Numbered from the stretch's first letter, positions 47,092-56,458 are shown. The stretch is DNA of 64,000 bases from Halomonas llamarensis (GCF_023555005.1 NZ_JAMJPJ010000005.1:109429-173428), one strand, 5' to 3'. The notes: generated by a model from the sequence alone, not told the origin. Numbers and translations: made by a program.

Positions 47092-47586
47092 ATGGCGTTG
47101 ATATTTGATAACTACGCTGAGCAACATCGCTGGCACGCTATCAATGACGGTGTAATGGGCGGCGTCTCCCAAAGCGCGTTCACGGTTCAGGGCGGTGAAG
47201 GGCGATTTCACGGCGAGGTGTCGCTTGAAAACGGCGGCGGTTTTGCCTCGGTTCGCCGTGAGCCTGACGCGTTTGAGCCAATGTTACACTACGCCCATGG
47301 CGTCATACTTAGCGTGCGGGGCGATGGGCGAACGTATCAACTGCGTTTAAAAAGCACGCGACTTGAGGATGCTAGCGCCTACCGGGTGACGTTCACACCA
47401 CCCCAGCGCCGGTGGGAGACGCTGCACGTTGCGTGGAGCGATTTTGAAGCCGTTCGGCGGGGCACGTTACTTACCGATGCGCCACCGCTTGAGCCGCAAA
47501 CCATTCATCAATTAGGGTTTTTGATTGCCGATCGCACCGCAGGACCGTTCTGCTTGCGCGTTGCCTCACTAAAGCCACTAACGTGA
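47092..47586 (+). CDS. CIA30-domain protein
   Basis: A 164-residue protein of the CIA30 family (named after complex I intermediate-associated protein 30), a galactose-binding-like beta sandwich: WHAINDGVMGGVSQS, FHGEVSLENGGGFASVR, YQLRLKSTR, LGFLIADRTAGPFCLRVASL. Bacterial members are of unclear function. No signal peptide is seen. The ATG at 47092 follows GAGAGAG; upstream codons overlap the eut terminator and are not coding. Confidence 0.85.
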   Translation: MALIFDNYAEQHRWHAINDGVMGGVSQSAFTVQGGEGRFHGEVSLENGGGFASVRREPDAFEPMLHYAHGVILSVRGDGRTYQLRLKSTRLEDASAYRVTFTPPQRRWETLHVAWSDFEAVRRGTLLTDAPPLEPQTIHQLGFLIADRTAGPFCLRVASLKPLT

Positions 47587-47657
47587 ATACCCACCAAGGT
47601 CGCCTCGTATGTTGTGGCACAATCGTGGAAGCTAGGGAAAACTTTTAGGAGTCCACT

Positions 47658-49424
47658 GTGAAACTGTCACCCGCTTACCGTTTGGCCACTACCATTTTGC
47701 ACGGCTTTGATGAATATCGCGCCCGCTTTAAAGACATTACGCAGGACGCAAGCCGACGCTTTCGTGACGCGGCGTGGCGTGAAGCGCAGCAAGCCTCGGC
47801 TGAACGCATCAACCTTTATGAGGAGAAGGTGGGGGTGACGCTTGCGCGTATGCAGCGCACCTTCGATCATGATGTGCTCTCCCACTGTGAGTGCTGGCGC
47901 GAGGCCCGCACACACTATGCGGAGCTTATTAGTCAGCGGCTTGACTATGAACTGGCAGAGACGTTTTTCAACTCGCTGTTCTGTTCCATTTTTCATCACC
48001 GTCACATTCGCAATGACTGGATGTTCGTGTACAGCTCGCGGGAAGACGCCGCGCACCACTCAGGCATTGAACTGTGTCGACGTCAACCGGTGAATGGTGA
48101 TTGGCAGGACGCCCTGCGCTGGGCGTTAGAAGAGGCGCCATTTGAAAACCCCTTCACCGATATTGACCGTGACACCCAGCTAGGGGCGGAGTTTCTGGAA
48201 GCACACTTACCCGACGCGATTAAGCATGCTGCTGATGTCGAGATTGAGCTGCTTAAAAACGTTTTTTACCGCAACAAAGGCGCGTACCTCGTCGGACGAA
48301 TATATGGTGGTGGCGAACAAGTGCCGTTAGTGTTGCCGGTACTGCACGGTGAGGGGTTTGGTGAGGAAAAGGGCGCCGACTCACGCCTGCACCTCGATAC
48401 GGTCCTTATTGAGTCCGACGAAGTCTCGATCATTTTCTCGTTTACCCGCGCGTATTTTCAGGTCGAGGTCCCGGTGCCCGGGGAATTCGTCACCTACTTG
48501 CAGGAGCTAATGCCGCAAAAGCCAGCGGGGGAACTCTACGCTTCAATTGGCTTTTTTAAACACGGGAAAACCGAGTTTTTCCGTGGGCTCAACCGCCAAG
48601 TCGCCAAGCGTGAAGATCAGTTTATTATCGCCCCAGGGGTGCGTGGCATGGTGATGGCGGTGTTTGTGCTGCCCTCGTTTCGCACGGTGTTCAAAATTAT
48701 CAAAGATAAATTTGATCCCACCAAAGAGATGAGCCGCGAGAACGTGCGCGAAAAGTACCGGCTGGTAAAACGCCACGACCGCGTCGGGCGCATGGCCGAT
48801 ACCCAGGAGTTCTCCAACTTCATTGCCCGGCAAGATCACTTCTCACCGGAGTGTCTGGAGCACCTTTTGGAAGTATGCCCATCCACGGTGTATCTCAAAG
48901 ACGACAAAGTGATCATTAAGCATTGTTATACCGAACGGATGATGACACCGCTGAATATCTACTTGGAAGAGTGCAGCGAAGAAGAGAAACCCACCATCCT
49001 CAAAGATTACGGCAATGCGATTAAACAGCTGGCGGCGGCGAACATCTTCCCTGGCGATATGTTGCTGAAAAACTTTGGCGTCACGCGCCACGGTCGCGTG
49101 ATTTTCTACGACTACGACGAAATCTGCTATTTGACCGAATGCAATTTCCGTCACATCCCAGAGGCTCTGTACCCCGAGCAGGAAATGTCCAGCGAGCCGT
49201 GGTACTCCGTCGGGCCGAACGATATTTTCCCGGAAGAGTTTGGACCGTTTCTTTTCGCCAATATGGAACTGCGAAAGCTATTTTATAAGCTGCATCCAGA
49301 ACTTTTCGACGCGGGCTACTGGCAGGGCTTGCAGCAAGCGATTATTGATGGCCGGGTGATCGATGTGTATCCCTACCGCAATAAGCAGCGCTTTGCAGGC
49401 AGCGCTGGGCAGTTAGTATATTAA
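47658..49424 (+). CDS. aceK: Isocitrate dehydrogenase kinase/phosphatase
   Basis: Bifunctional enzyme that phosphorylates and dephosphorylates isocitrate dehydrogenase, directing carbon between the TCA cycle and glyoxylate shunt. The 588 residues align over the whole AceK family: LATTILHGFDEYRARFKDIT, IFHHRHIRNDWMFVY, the ATP-binding APGVRGMVMAVFVLPSF, KIIKDKFDPTKEMSRENVREKY, and NFGVTRHGRVIFYDYDE (kinase catalytic loop). It starts at GTG with TTAGGAG before it. The ace operon partners are not adjacent here. Confidence 0.96.
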   Translation: MKLSPAYRLATTILHGFDEYRARFKDITQDASRRFRDAAWREAQQASAERINLYEEKVGVTLARMQRTFDHDVLSHCECWREARTHYAELISQRLDYELAETFFNSLFCSIFHHRHIRNDWMFVYSSREDAAHHSGIELCRRQPVNGDWQDALRWALEEAPFENPFTDIDRDTQLGAEFLEAHLPDAIKHAADVEIELLKNVFYRNKGAYLVGRIYGGGEQVPLVLPVLHGEGFGEEKGADSRLHLDTVLIESDEVSIIFSFTRAYFQVEVPVPGEFVTYLQELMPQKPAGELYASIGFFKHGKTEFFRGLNRQVAKREDQFIIAPGVRGMVMAVFVLPSFRTVFKIIKDKFDPTKEMSRENVREKYRLVKRHDRVGRMADTQEFSNFIARQDHFSPECLEHLLEVCPSTVYLKDDKVIIKHCYTERMMTPLNIYLEECSEEEKPTILKDYGNAIKQLAAANIFPGDMLLKNFGVTRHGRVIFYDYDEICYLTECNFRHIPEALYPEQEMSSEPWYSVGPNDIFPEEFGPFLFANMELRKLFYKLHPELFDAGYWQGLQQAIIDGRVIDVYPYRNKQRFAGSAGQLVY

Positions 49425-49453
49425 GGGTTCAAAGCACAAGTGATGGGGGATTC

Positions 49454-50167
49454 ATGGCAAACACGCCGCATCTTGTGGTGTTTAGTGGCTCGGGCATTAG
49501 TGCCGAAAGCGGGATTAAAACCTTTCGCGCCAGCGACGGGTTATGGGAAAACCATCCGGTAGAAGACGTGGCCACGCCGAGTGCCTGGCGGCGAGACCCT
49601 GAGCGGGTGCTGGATTTCTATAACCTGCGCCGCGAGCAGGTCCGTAAGGCAAAGCCTAATGCTGCTCACAAGGCGCTGGCCGGTCTGGAAAAAAACGGTT
49701 TCAAGGTAAGTATCATCACGCAAAATATCGATGATCTACACGAACGCGCCGGTTCCCATCACGTGTTGCATCTGCACGGCGAGATCTTAAAAGCGCGTTC
49801 TAGCGTTGATGTGCGGATGCAGTATCGCTTGCCGAAAGGCGGTATCGAAATGGGCGATTTTTGCGATAAAGGCAGCCAGCTCCGCCCTGACGTAGTTTGG
49901 TTTGGCGAATCGGTACCGCTGTTCCCTGATGCCTGCGATATCGTCGCCGAGGCAGACTTCCTACTGGTGGTGGGCACATCGCTTGCCGTGATGCCCGCTG
50001 CCTCACTCTTGAGGCATGTGGATGACGATACGCCCTGTGCGGTGGTTGACCCTAACGCCGATGAGCTAAGCCCAGCCGGCGTGCTGGCGATCAATACCAC
50101 CGCGGGAGAGGGTGTGTCCGCCTTGGCGAATCAGTGGAAGAAACAGGGCAATTTGCTGCTGCCCTAG
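49454..50167 (+). CDS. cobB: SIR2-family NAD-dependent protein deacylase
   Basis: Sirtuin removing acyl groups from lysines with NAD+. The 237-residue protein shows the NAD pocket (VVFSGSGISAESGIKTFRAS), the catalytic core TQNIDDLHERAG and histidine in LHLHGEI, and VVGTSLAVMPAASLL. The zinc-binding module is unusual: the four cysteines usually found after the catalytic histidine are missing (the segment KARSSVDVRMQYRLPKGGIEM has none and only single Cys residues follow). Retained Tyr and Arg in VRMQYR could fit a desuccinylase-type pocket, by inference only. The symbol is by family. It is convergent with bioA. Confidence 0.85.
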   Translation: MANTPHLVVFSGSGISAESGIKTFRASDGLWENHPVEDVATPSAWRRDPERVLDFYNLRREQVRKAKPNAAHKALAGLEKNGFKVSIITQNIDDLHERAGSHHVLHLHGEILKARSSVDVRMQYRLPKGGIEMGDFCDKGSQLRPDVVWFGESVPLFPDACDIVAEADFLLVVGTSLAVMPAASLLRHVDDDTPCAVVDPNADELSPAGVLAINTTAGEGVSALANQWKKQGNLLLP

Positions 50168-50189
50168 GTTTTAGCGTGCTAAAAACCAT
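50168..50189. terminator. Possible bidirectional terminator between cobB and bioA
   Basis: GGTTTTAGC and GCTAAAAACC form an imperfect palindrome spanning the last codons of bioA just after the cobB stop. A and U tracts on both arms would suit termination from either side; the two genes are only 3 bases apart. Confidence 0.4.
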
Positions 50190-51442
50190 GCCTTCATCAC
50201 GTCGGTAATCTTCACCATGTCCTTTTCCGAAGTAATGTAAGCGGGCATGGTATAAAGCCAGCGACCGATGGGGCGGAGCCAGACGCCGCGTTCGCGGGCG
50301 AAGCTTGCCACCCCCTTCAGTTCTTCTGCGAAGTGCGCTTCAATCACCGCCGTGGCACCCAGAACGCGCACATCGGCCACGGCGGAGTGGGCATTCAGCG
50401 CCTCATCGTCGAGCAGCTCGCGGCGCAGTATTTGGTTGAGTGCTGCGATCTTGCCAAGATAATCCTCTTCCTCGAACACCCGTAGGCTTTCCAGCGCCAC
50501 GCGACAGGCCAGCGGATTGCCCATAAATGTCGGCCCGTGCATAAAGGCGTGGTGCTCGCTGTCGCCGATAAAGGCGTTATGAACGCGATCCGTGGCAAGC
50601 GTCGCGGCGTGGCCCAGGTAACCGCCGGTCAAGCCTTTGGAAAGCACCATGATATCCGGCGTGACGCCCGCGTGGTCGGCGGCAAACAGCTTGCCGGTGC
50701 GACCAAAGCCGGTGGCCACCTCGTCGAAAATCAGCAGTACGCCAAATTCATCGCACAGTGCTTGCGCCCCGCGCAGATAGTCTGGCGAGGTCATATTGAG
50801 CCCGCCAGCGGCTTGCAGCAGTGGCTCCATCAGCAGCGCGGCGATCTCATCATGGTGGCGCTCAAGCACTTCACGCAAGGCGCTAAGGTCGTGTTCCACC
50901 TGTTCCGGCGTGGCGTCATAAGGGGCGGTGGGTGCCGGGGCAAAATGGTGCTGGGGCAGGAGGCCCGTAAACAGGCCGTGCATGCCTTCTTCCGGGTCGC
51001 ACACCGCCATGCAGCCGGTGGTGTCGCCGTGATAGGCCTTCATCAGCGAGAGCATCTTGCGCTTGCCGGGGTTGCCGGTGAGCACCTGGTACTGCAAGGC
51101 CATTTTCATCGCCACTTCCATGCCCACCGAACCGCTGTCGGAATAGAACACGTGGTTAAGCCCGGCGGGGGTGATGCGTACCAGCTCCCTGGCCAGGCGG
51201 TCGGCGGGCTCGTGGGTGAGGCCGCCGAGCATCACGTGGCACAGCTCTCCGGCCTGCTCGCGAATGGCCGCCACCAGTCGCGGGTGGCCGTAGCCGTGAA
51301 TCATGCACCACCAGGAGCAGGTGGCATCCAGCAGGCGTTCACCGCTCTCAAGTACAAAGTGAGCGCCGTCACCGCCCACCACCTTGGGCACCGGCGTTTG
51401 ATGTTTGAGATCGGCATAGGGATGCCAGACAGGCGAGGTCAT
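50171..51442 (-). CDS. bioA: Adenosylmethionine-8-amino-7-oxononanoate aminotransferase
   Basis: PLP enzyme of biotin synthesis that converts 7-keto-8-aminopelargonate to 7,8-diaminopelargonate with S-adenosylmethionine as amino donor. 423 residues: WHPYADLKHQTPVPKVVGGDG start, TCSWWCMIHGYGHPRLV, LIFDEVATGFGRTGKLFA, and PLP lysine in VLSKGLTGGYLGHAA. It is the last gene of the operon and overlaps bioD by 4 bases. Its location at the end, rather than divergent from bioB as in E. coli, is a feature of many pseudomonad/oceanospirillal genomes. Confidence 0.96.
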   Translation of the reverse strand: MTSPVWHPYADLKHQTPVPKVVGGDGAHFVLESGERLLDATCSWWCMIHGYGHPRLVAAIREQAGELCHVMLGGLTHEPADRLARELVRITPAGLNHVFYSDSGSVGMEVAMKMALQYQVLTGNPGKRKMLSLMKAYHGDTTGCMAVCDPEEGMHGLFTGLLPQHHFAPAPTAPYDATPEQVEHDLSALREVLERHHDEIAALLMEPLLQAAGGLNMTSPDYLRGAQALCDEFGVLLIFDEVATGFGRTGKLFAADHAGVTPDIMVLSKGLTGGYLGHAATLATDRVHNAFIGDSEHHAFMHGPTFMGNPLACRVALESLRVFEEEDYLGKIAALNQILRRELLDDEALNAHSAVADVRVLGATAVIEAHFAEELKGVASFARERGVWLRPIGRWLYTMPAYITSEKDMVKITDVMKAWFLAR

Positions 51443-52146
51443 GGGGTCTCCAGTGTGCGTAACGGCGGCAGGGAAAGGTAAGGCTGTGCCGTTTCCGGCG
51501 AAGGCTGTTCGAGATGCGGGATAATCCCCAGGCAGGAGGCCGGTAAGGTTTGCTTGAGCACGTCAAGGTTGGCAGCAAAGCGGGTCGACTCAGAAGTAAA
51601 CGCCGGGTCGACCACGCTGCCTACCCAGCCCGCAATCGTCAGCCCGTCGGCGGCAATGGCCTCGGCGGTGAGTCGCGCATGGTTGAGGCAGCCCAGCTTC
51701 AGGCCGACCACCAGAATCACCGGCAGCTGCATGAGGCGGGGAATATCGCAAAAATCGTCGCGGTCGTTGAGCGGTACCCGCCAGCCGCCCGCGCCTTCGA
51801 TCAGGGTGAGGTCTCGTTGCGTTTGCGCAAGGGTAGCGCCAAGTGTTGCCACGATATCGCTGACATTAAGCGCTTGGCTCGCCTCGCTTGCGGCCAAGTG
51901 CGGTGCAATGGCGGGCTCAAATACCCAGGGGTTGACCGTTGCGTAACTGACCGGTGGCATGCTTTGTACCTGCAGCGCCAGGGCATCACTGTTGCGTAGG
52001 CCTACGGGCGTGACGCGACTGCCTGAGGCGACCGGCTTCAAGCCCAGCGTGGTGAGCCCTTGCGCGCTGGCAGTCGCGAGCAGCGTGCTGGTAACGAGCG
52101 TTTTGCCCGCATCGGTGTCAGTGCCGGTAACGAAGAATGTGCTCAT
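51439..52146 (-). CDS. bioD: Dethiobiotin synthase
   Basis: ATP-dependent carboxylase closing the ureido ring of dethiobiotin. The 235-residue protein begins MSTFFVTGTDTDAGKTLVT with the P-loop, and contains LIEGAGGWRVPLND and VILVVGLKLGCLNHARLTAEAI, all BioD hallmarks. The ATG at 52146 overlaps the bioC stop by 4 bases; an upstream in-frame ATG at 52176 lies within bioC and is unlikely. Confidence 0.95.
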   Translation of the reverse strand: MSTFFVTGTDTDAGKTLVTSTLLATASAQGLTTLGLKPVASGSRVTPVGLRNSDALALQVQSMPPVSYATVNPWVFEPAIAPHLAASEASQALNVSDIVATLGATLAQTQRDLTLIEGAGGWRVPLNDRDDFCDIPRLMQLPVILVVGLKLGCLNHARLTAEAIAADGLTIAGWVGSVVDPAFTSESTRFAANLDVLKQTLPASCLGIIPHLEQPSPETAQPYLSLPPLRTLETP

Positions 52147-52931
52147 AACGGTTTTTCCAGGTGCAGGGTAAAACACTGGTAGCTGACGGGCAGGCCTTGG
52201 GGTTCACGCAGCGTTTCAAAACGCTCGCGGGCAGTCTGCAGCTCGCGACGGGTCAGCCGCTGGGCGTGGGGCCTGGCAACCTGCGCGCCGACGCCTTTGA
52301 TGGAGGCCATCACAGCGTTCAGATCGGGATAGTGGAAGGTGTGCCGCTTGGCAAGCTGATGAATAGGTGTCAGGCCGCTGTGATCGATAGCGCGCGCCAG
52401 TTCATTCCGGTCGGGCGTCTGCAATAGCGCCTCCGGGCGCTGCCAGGCATGGGCGATTTCGGTCAGCGTTTCGGGCAGTAGCGTGGTGAGATGCGCCTGG
52501 CCCCCACGTGCAAGCACTCGATGGAGTTCGTTCATCACCGCGCCGATATCGCGGCACCACTGAATCGCCAGGTTGGAAAACACCCGATCAAACGTTCCTG
52601 CGACAAAGGGGAGTGCCTCGGCATTGCCCAGTTGCCAATGAATGCGGGGGCCATAGCGCGCCTTGGCTTGGGCGAGCATGCCGGGCGCAATATCCAGCCC
52701 TGTCACTTGGGCGCTGGGGAAACGCTGGAATAATCGATGTGTCCAGTAACCGGTGCCGCAGCCAAGGTCCAGTACCCGGCTTGCCCTGCCGGGTAAGGTG
52801 CTCCAAAGGGTTTCACCGATCTGCCGCTGGGCGCCTGCCAGAGCGTCATAGCGCGGGGCCGCGCGGGAAAACGCATGCGCGACGCTGGCCTGCCAGCTGG
52901 CTGAGTGCGGCGGAGTGGCGGTCGTGCTCAT
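52143..52931 (-). CDS. bioC: Malonyl-ACP O-methyltransferase
   Basis: SAM-dependent methyltransferase that caps malonyl-ACP so that fatty acid synthesis can build the pimeloyl chain. 262 residues: FSRAAPRYDALAGAQRQIGE start typical of BioC, motif I VLDLGCGTGYWTHRL, and FDRVFSNLAIQWCRDI. It overlaps bioH and bioD by 4 bases each, so translation is coupled. Confidence 0.94.
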   Translation of the reverse strand: MSTTATPPHSASWQASVAHAFSRAAPRYDALAGAQRQIGETLWSTLPGRASRVLDLGCGTGYWTHRLFQRFPSAQVTGLDIAPGMLAQAKARYGPRIHWQLGNAEALPFVAGTFDRVFSNLAIQWCRDIGAVMNELHRVLARGGQAHLTTLLPETLTEIAHAWQRPEALLQTPDRNELARAIDHSGLTPIHQLAKRHTFHYPDLNAVMASIKGVGAQVARPHAQRLTRRELQTARERFETLREPQGLPVSYQCFTLHLEKPL

Positions 52932-53656
52932 GCTCGCTCCTTGACGGCAAGCGCCGCCTGCGCCGCGAGTGACTCAGCCAGTTGAACGGGCTGGGAGAGC
53001 ATTGGGCAATGCCCGGCTTTTGCTAGCGTTGCCGCCTTGTCACGGGCCGATGTGCTGACCAGCGGGTCGTGCTCGCCGATCAAACGCGTCACCGGGCAGG
53101 GGGCATTGTGTAGACGTTGGCCATTATCGAGGGTGGCAAGCCAGTTGAGCCCCTGAGCCAGCGTGCTGTGGTTGGCGCTGGGGGTATCACCCAGAAGTGC
53201 TTGCAGCTGTCGGTGGGCTTGGCGGGCGTTGGGTTCGCCCTGCGCTTGCCAGCGCAAAAAGTGTCGCCAGGTGGCGTGTGGCTCACGGGAAAAAGCGCGC
53301 CGAAAACTGGCAAGTTCTGACCAGGTGACGCCATCATCGCTGTAAAACCGCTCGCCCGTGCCGATAAGGATCAAACCGCGCGGTGCGGGGAGATAATCAA
53401 GCAGCGCCGTCGCCAGTAGCCCGCCCAGCGACCAGCCGACCCAAATGGCATCAATGGGCAGTTGTTCGGCCATGGTGCTGGCCAGCTGGTCAAGCGTGGC
53501 GTTGTCGGGCAGGGCAGGCATATCGCCGTAGCCCGGCCAGTCAACGGCGTGGGCTTCGACAGACGCGGGCCAACAGCTCTCGAGTGGCTGCCAGATGCGT
53601 TGATCAATGCCCCAGCCCGAGAGCAATACTAGGCGTTGTGAAGGTGGGCGTGGCAT
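52928..53656 (-). CDS. bioH: Pimeloyl-ACP methyl ester carboxylesterase
   Basis: Alpha/beta hydrolase that removes the methyl cap from pimeloyl-ACP methyl ester, ending the BioC-BioH pathway. 242 residues: [17 protein letters not shown], the nucleophile elbow GWSLGGLLA, LIGTGERF, an aspartate in GEHDPLV, and the histidine in KAGHCPML. It starts at ATG with AGGAGG inside the bioF end and overlaps bioF by 28 bases. Location within the operon supports the identity. Confidence 0.93.
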   Translation of the reverse strand: MPRPPSQRLVLLSGWGIDQRIWQPLESCWPASVEAHAVDWPGYGDMPALPDNATLDQLASTMAEQLPIDAIWVGWSLGGLLATALLDYLPAPRGLILIGTGERFYSDDGVTWSELASFRRAFSREPHATWRHFLRWQAQGEPNARQAHRQLQALLGDTPSANHSTLAQGLNWLATLDNGQRLHNAPCPVTRLIGEHDPLVSTSARDKAATLAKAGHCPMLSQPVQLAESLAAQAALAVKERA

Positions 53657-54801
53657 CTTGCCTCCTCGCGCTGGCAGACCTTTAAGCTGTCCAGTAAACG
53701 ATCGATGTCACTGCGGGTGTGGCGGGCGCTGAGCGTGATTCGCAGGCGCGCCGCTCCGTTGGCAACCGTGGGCGGTCGAATCGCGCCGACCTGTAAGCCA
53801 TGCTGGGCAAGCGTTGCCGACCAACCGAGGGTGCGGGCTTCGCTGTCCAGCAGCAGTGGCTGAATCGGGGTAGTCGACGCGCTTAGCGGCAGCCCCAGCT
53901 GTAACGCCTCGCGGCGGAAGTAAGCGATGTTGGTATTGAGATGGTCGCGGTGTTCGGGTTCACCCTGAACGATCTCCAATGCCTTGAGCGTCGCAGCGGC
54001 AATGCTGGGGGGTTGGGCGGTGGTGTACACATAGCTGCGGGCAAACTGGGTGATATGCTCGATCAGCGCGGTATCCCCGGCGACAAAGGCGCCGGCGGTG
54101 CCGAGTGCCTTACCCAGGGTGCCAACCAGGACAGGCACCTCAGCGCTGCCCCAAAGAGTGCCCACGCAGCCGCTGCCGCTATGGCCCAGCACGCCAACGC
54201 CATGGGCGTCGTCGATCATCAGCCAGGCGCGGTGTTGCTGGCTCACCCGGGTCAGCGCGGCAATATCCGCCACATCACCATCCATGCTGAACACGCCGTC
54301 GCTGACCACGAGCTTATGTGAGCACTCGCTGCGCGCGAGCAGGCGGTTCAAGTCGTTGGCATCGCGGTGATGAAAACGCCGCGAACGGGCGCCGCTTAGC
54401 GTGGCGCCATCCAGTAGCGAGGCATGGTTGAGGCGGTCTTGAAATATCGCCGTGTCGGCCTCGGCCAATGCCTGCAAAACGCCGAGGTTGGCCATATAGC
54501 CGGTTGAAAACAGCAGGGCACGCTCGCGGCCTGTCCAGCGTGCCAGAGCGTCTTCCAGGGCGTCGTGAACCTGCACATGACCGCTTACCAAGTGCGATGC
54601 GCCAGCGCCCGCCCCGTAACGGCGTGCGCCCTCTGCCTGGGCTTCACACACCCTTGGGTCCTGGGCCAAGCCCAGATAGTCGTTGCCGGCAAAGTCGAGC
54701 GCACCCGTTGCCATGACTCGGCGGGATCGCCAGCGATTTGCCTGCTGGCGGCTCGAGCGGGCATCGGCCAAGCGGTGGTGCCACGCGTCAGACACTGGCA
54801 T
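53629..54801 (-). CDS. bioF: 8-amino-7-oxononanoate synthase
   Basis: PLP-dependent alpha-oxoamine synthase joining pimeloyl-ACP and alanine. 390 residues from the ATG at 54801 ([16 protein letters not shown]); [43 protein letters not shown] and the PLP lysine in [17 protein letters not shown] are intact. The frame is open for 27 codons upstream, inside bioB, but lacks family similarity. It overlaps the bioB end by 14 bases. Confidence 0.95.
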   Translation of the reverse strand: MPVSDAWHHRLADARSSRQQANRWRSRRVMATGALDFAGNDYLGLAQDPRVCEAQAEGARRYGAGAGASHLVSGHVQVHDALEDALARWTGRERALLFSTGYMANLGVLQALAEADTAIFQDRLNHASLLDGATLSGARSRRFHHRDANDLNRLLARSECSHKLVVSDGVFSMDGDVADIAALTRVSQQHRAWLMIDDAHGVGVLGHSGSGCVGTLWGSAEVPVLVGTLGKALGTAGAFVAGDTALIEHITQFARSYVYTTAQPPSIAAATLKALEIVQGEPEHRDHLNTNIAYFRREALQLGLPLSASTTPIQPLLLDSEARTLGWSATLAQHGLQVGAIRPPTVANGAARLRITLSARHTRSDIDRLLDSLKVCQREEARCHAHLHNA

Positions 54802-55855
54802 CCACCGCCAGCTCGGCCACGCGTTCTGCGCGGGCGTGTTGTTCAGCCTGTTGTGCCAGGCGCTGGGCGTGGGTCGCGTCATCTTCGCAGGTTTCGCGGC
54901 GCTCCGGGTGAAGGCCGAGCTTGGCGAAGAGCGCGCGGTCGATATCGGCTTGGGGGTTGCCGGTGGTCAGCAATGTGTCGCCGTAGAAGATCGAGTTGGC
55001 ACCAGCCAGGAACGCCAGCGCCTGGGTGGACTCGCTCATCTGCTCGCGACCGGCGGAAAGCCGAACGTGGCTTTGCGGCATCATGATGCGCGCCACGGCA
55101 ATGGCGCGGATAAACTCGATGGGGTCCAGGTCTTCGACGTTTTCCAGCGGCGTGCCGGGGACCTTGACCAGCATATTGATCGGCACCGATTCCGGGTGCG
55201 GCGACAGCTTAGCCAACTGCTGTAGCAGGGCGCTACGGTCCTGGGCGTCTTCACCCATGCCGAGGATACCGCCGGAGCAGACTTTCATGCCCGCGTCGCG
55301 CACGGTGGCCAGGGTATCCAGCCGGTCGCTAAAGGTGCGGGTGGTGATGATCTCGCCGTAATAGTCGGGCGAGGTGTCCAGATTATGGTTGTAATAGTCG
55401 AGCCCCGCCGTCGCCAGTCGGCTAGCCTGATCACTATCGACCATGCCCAGTGTCATGCAGGTTTCCAACCCCAGGGCTTTTACCTGGCGGACCATCTCTT
55501 CCACCAGCACCAGATCTTTATCTCGCGGGCTGCGCCACGCCGCGCCCATGCAAAAACGGCTGGCGCCTGCTTCTTTGGCGGCCTTGGCCTGTTCGACGAC
55601 TTTTTCAACTTCCAGCAGCTTCTCTTTTTCCAGCTGGGTATTGTAGTGGCCGGACTGGGGGCAGTACTTGCAGTCTTCTGGGCAGGCGCCGGTCTTGATC
55701 GACAGCAGGGTCGAAATCTGTACCGCATTGGCGTCAAAATGCGCACGGTGCACCTGCTGGGCCTGAAACAGCAGGTCATTGAAGGGCAGCGCAAACAGCG
55801 CGTTGATCTCGTCCAACGTCCAGTCGTGGCGTTGTGCAGTGGTGGTGATGGTCAC
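54788..55855 (-). CDS. bioB: Biotin synthase
   Basis: Radical SAM enzyme inserting sulphur into dethiobiotin. 355 residues. The CxxxCxxC cluster motif is C58-C62-C65 ([14 protein letters not shown]), followed by [14 protein letters not shown] and [16 protein letters not shown], with cluster ligands in ETCMTLGM and [11 protein letters not shown] and the arginine of VRLSAGRE. It heads the bioB-F-H-C-D-A operon; a BirA operator lies 57-88 bases upstream, implying repression by biotinoyl-AMP-bound BirA. Confidence 0.97.
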   Translation of the reverse strand: MTITTTAQRHDWTLDEINALFALPFNDLLFQAQQVHRAHFDANAVQISTLLSIKTGACPEDCKYCPQSGHYNTQLEKEKLLEVEKVVEQAKAAKEAGASRFCMGAAWRSPRDKDLVLVEEMVRQVKALGLETCMTLGMVDSDQASRLATAGLDYYNHNLDTSPDYYGEIITTRTFSDRLDTLATVRDAGMKVCSGGILGMGEDAQDRSALLQQLAKLSPHPESVPINMLVKVPGTPLENVEDLDPIEFIRAIAVARIMMPQSHVRLSAGREQMSESTQALAFLAGANSIFYGDTLLTTGNPQADIDRALFAKLGLHPERRETCEDDATHAQRLAQQAEQHARAERVAELAVDASV

Positions 55856-55911
55856 GGGTAAACCTGTATGATTTTGAAAGTTTACGAGACTCTATCGACG
55901 TTGCCTTTTCG

Positions 55912-55943
55912 TTGTCAACTTGGTTTTTTCATGTAGTTTACGC
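55912..55943 (-). promoter_or_regulatory. BirA operator of the biotin operon
   Basis: The half-sites TTGTCAACT (55912-55920) and AGTTTACGC (55935-55943), 14 bases apart, match the BirA-binding inverted repeat (TTGTAAACC - N14-15 - GGTTTACAA) with few changes. It lies before bioB where repression is expected. A third half-like AAGTTTACG occurs at 55878-55886. Confidence 0.7.
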
Positions 55944-56041
55944 GAGTCGTCGGTCAGTTGAGTGCATCGGCGCTTTTATCTCCGTCAGCGCCACCAATGT
56001 GATTGACCTTGAAGGTAAAATACGTATAATACCCATCCATT

Positions 56042-56128
56042 GCCGGTGTGGCGGAATTGGTAGACGCAGCGGATTCAAAATCCGCCGCTGTAAAAGGCGT
56101 GGGAGTTCGAGTCTCCCCACCGGCACCA
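56042..56128 (+). tRNA. tRNA-Leu (anticodon CAA)
   Basis: An 87-base class II tRNA with a 7-bp acceptor stem (GCCGGTG / CACCGGC), encoded CCA, long variable arm, T-loop sequence GTTCGAGTC and anticodon loop TTCAAAA giving CAA, which reads UUG leucine codons. It is followed by a terminator and then by a broken integrase, so it probably served as an integration site. Confidence 0.97.
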
Positions 56129-56138
56129 CTTTAAAATC

Positions 56139-56160
56139 AGACGCTTAGGCGTCTTTTTTT
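56139..56160 (+). terminator. Rho-independent terminator of tRNA-Leu
   Basis: AGACGC and GCGTCT form a 6-bp stem with a TTAG loop, directly followed by a run of six to seven T residues. Confidence 0.85.
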
Positions 56161-56211
56161 ATGCCTGAAATTTGCCCCAATCAAAGCTTGGTCGCAGATG
56201 GTCGCGCCAAA

Positions 56212-56458
56212 CTATCCATTCAGGCTCGGCAAATTGCTGCCGATCGCATCCAATCCTCCATTAAAAAATATGTGGCTGTAGCGGCTAGTGACCAGCAGGC
56301 TAGAGTGGCCTACCAGATCCTCGCACCGTGGTCATGTTCTCGCCCGCTTGGGCTAACAGGCTGGCGTAGCTGTGGCACAGGTCGTGGAAGCGCAGATCAC
56401 ATAGACCATCACTGGCCAAGCTAACCTTAGGTGTCGCTTGCGACGGTGCTACTTTATC
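56212..56458 (-). pseudogene. Relic of a tyrosine recombinase (integrase)
   Basis: On the minus strand the segment reads DLRFHDLCHSYASLLAQAG, then after a frame change LVGHSSLLVTSRYSH, and ends at a stop at 56214-56212. These are box II (HxxR) and the catalytic tyrosine region of phage-type integrases. The box II arginine has become cysteine, a frameshift separates the two parts, and the N-terminal two thirds are missing. Its place next to a tRNA gene marks the edge of an old genomic island. Confidence 0.8.

Noticed and set aside
50537..51481. 314-codon plus-strand frame opposite bioA
   Set aside because: It mirrors the codon pattern of bioA, which has intact PLP motifs and operon context.
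56161..56424. Plus-strand open frame of 87 codons after tRNA-Leu
   Set aside because: The opposite strand carries recognisable integrase motifs in two frames; the plus-strand frame overlaps the tRNA terminator and has no similarity or ribosome binding site.
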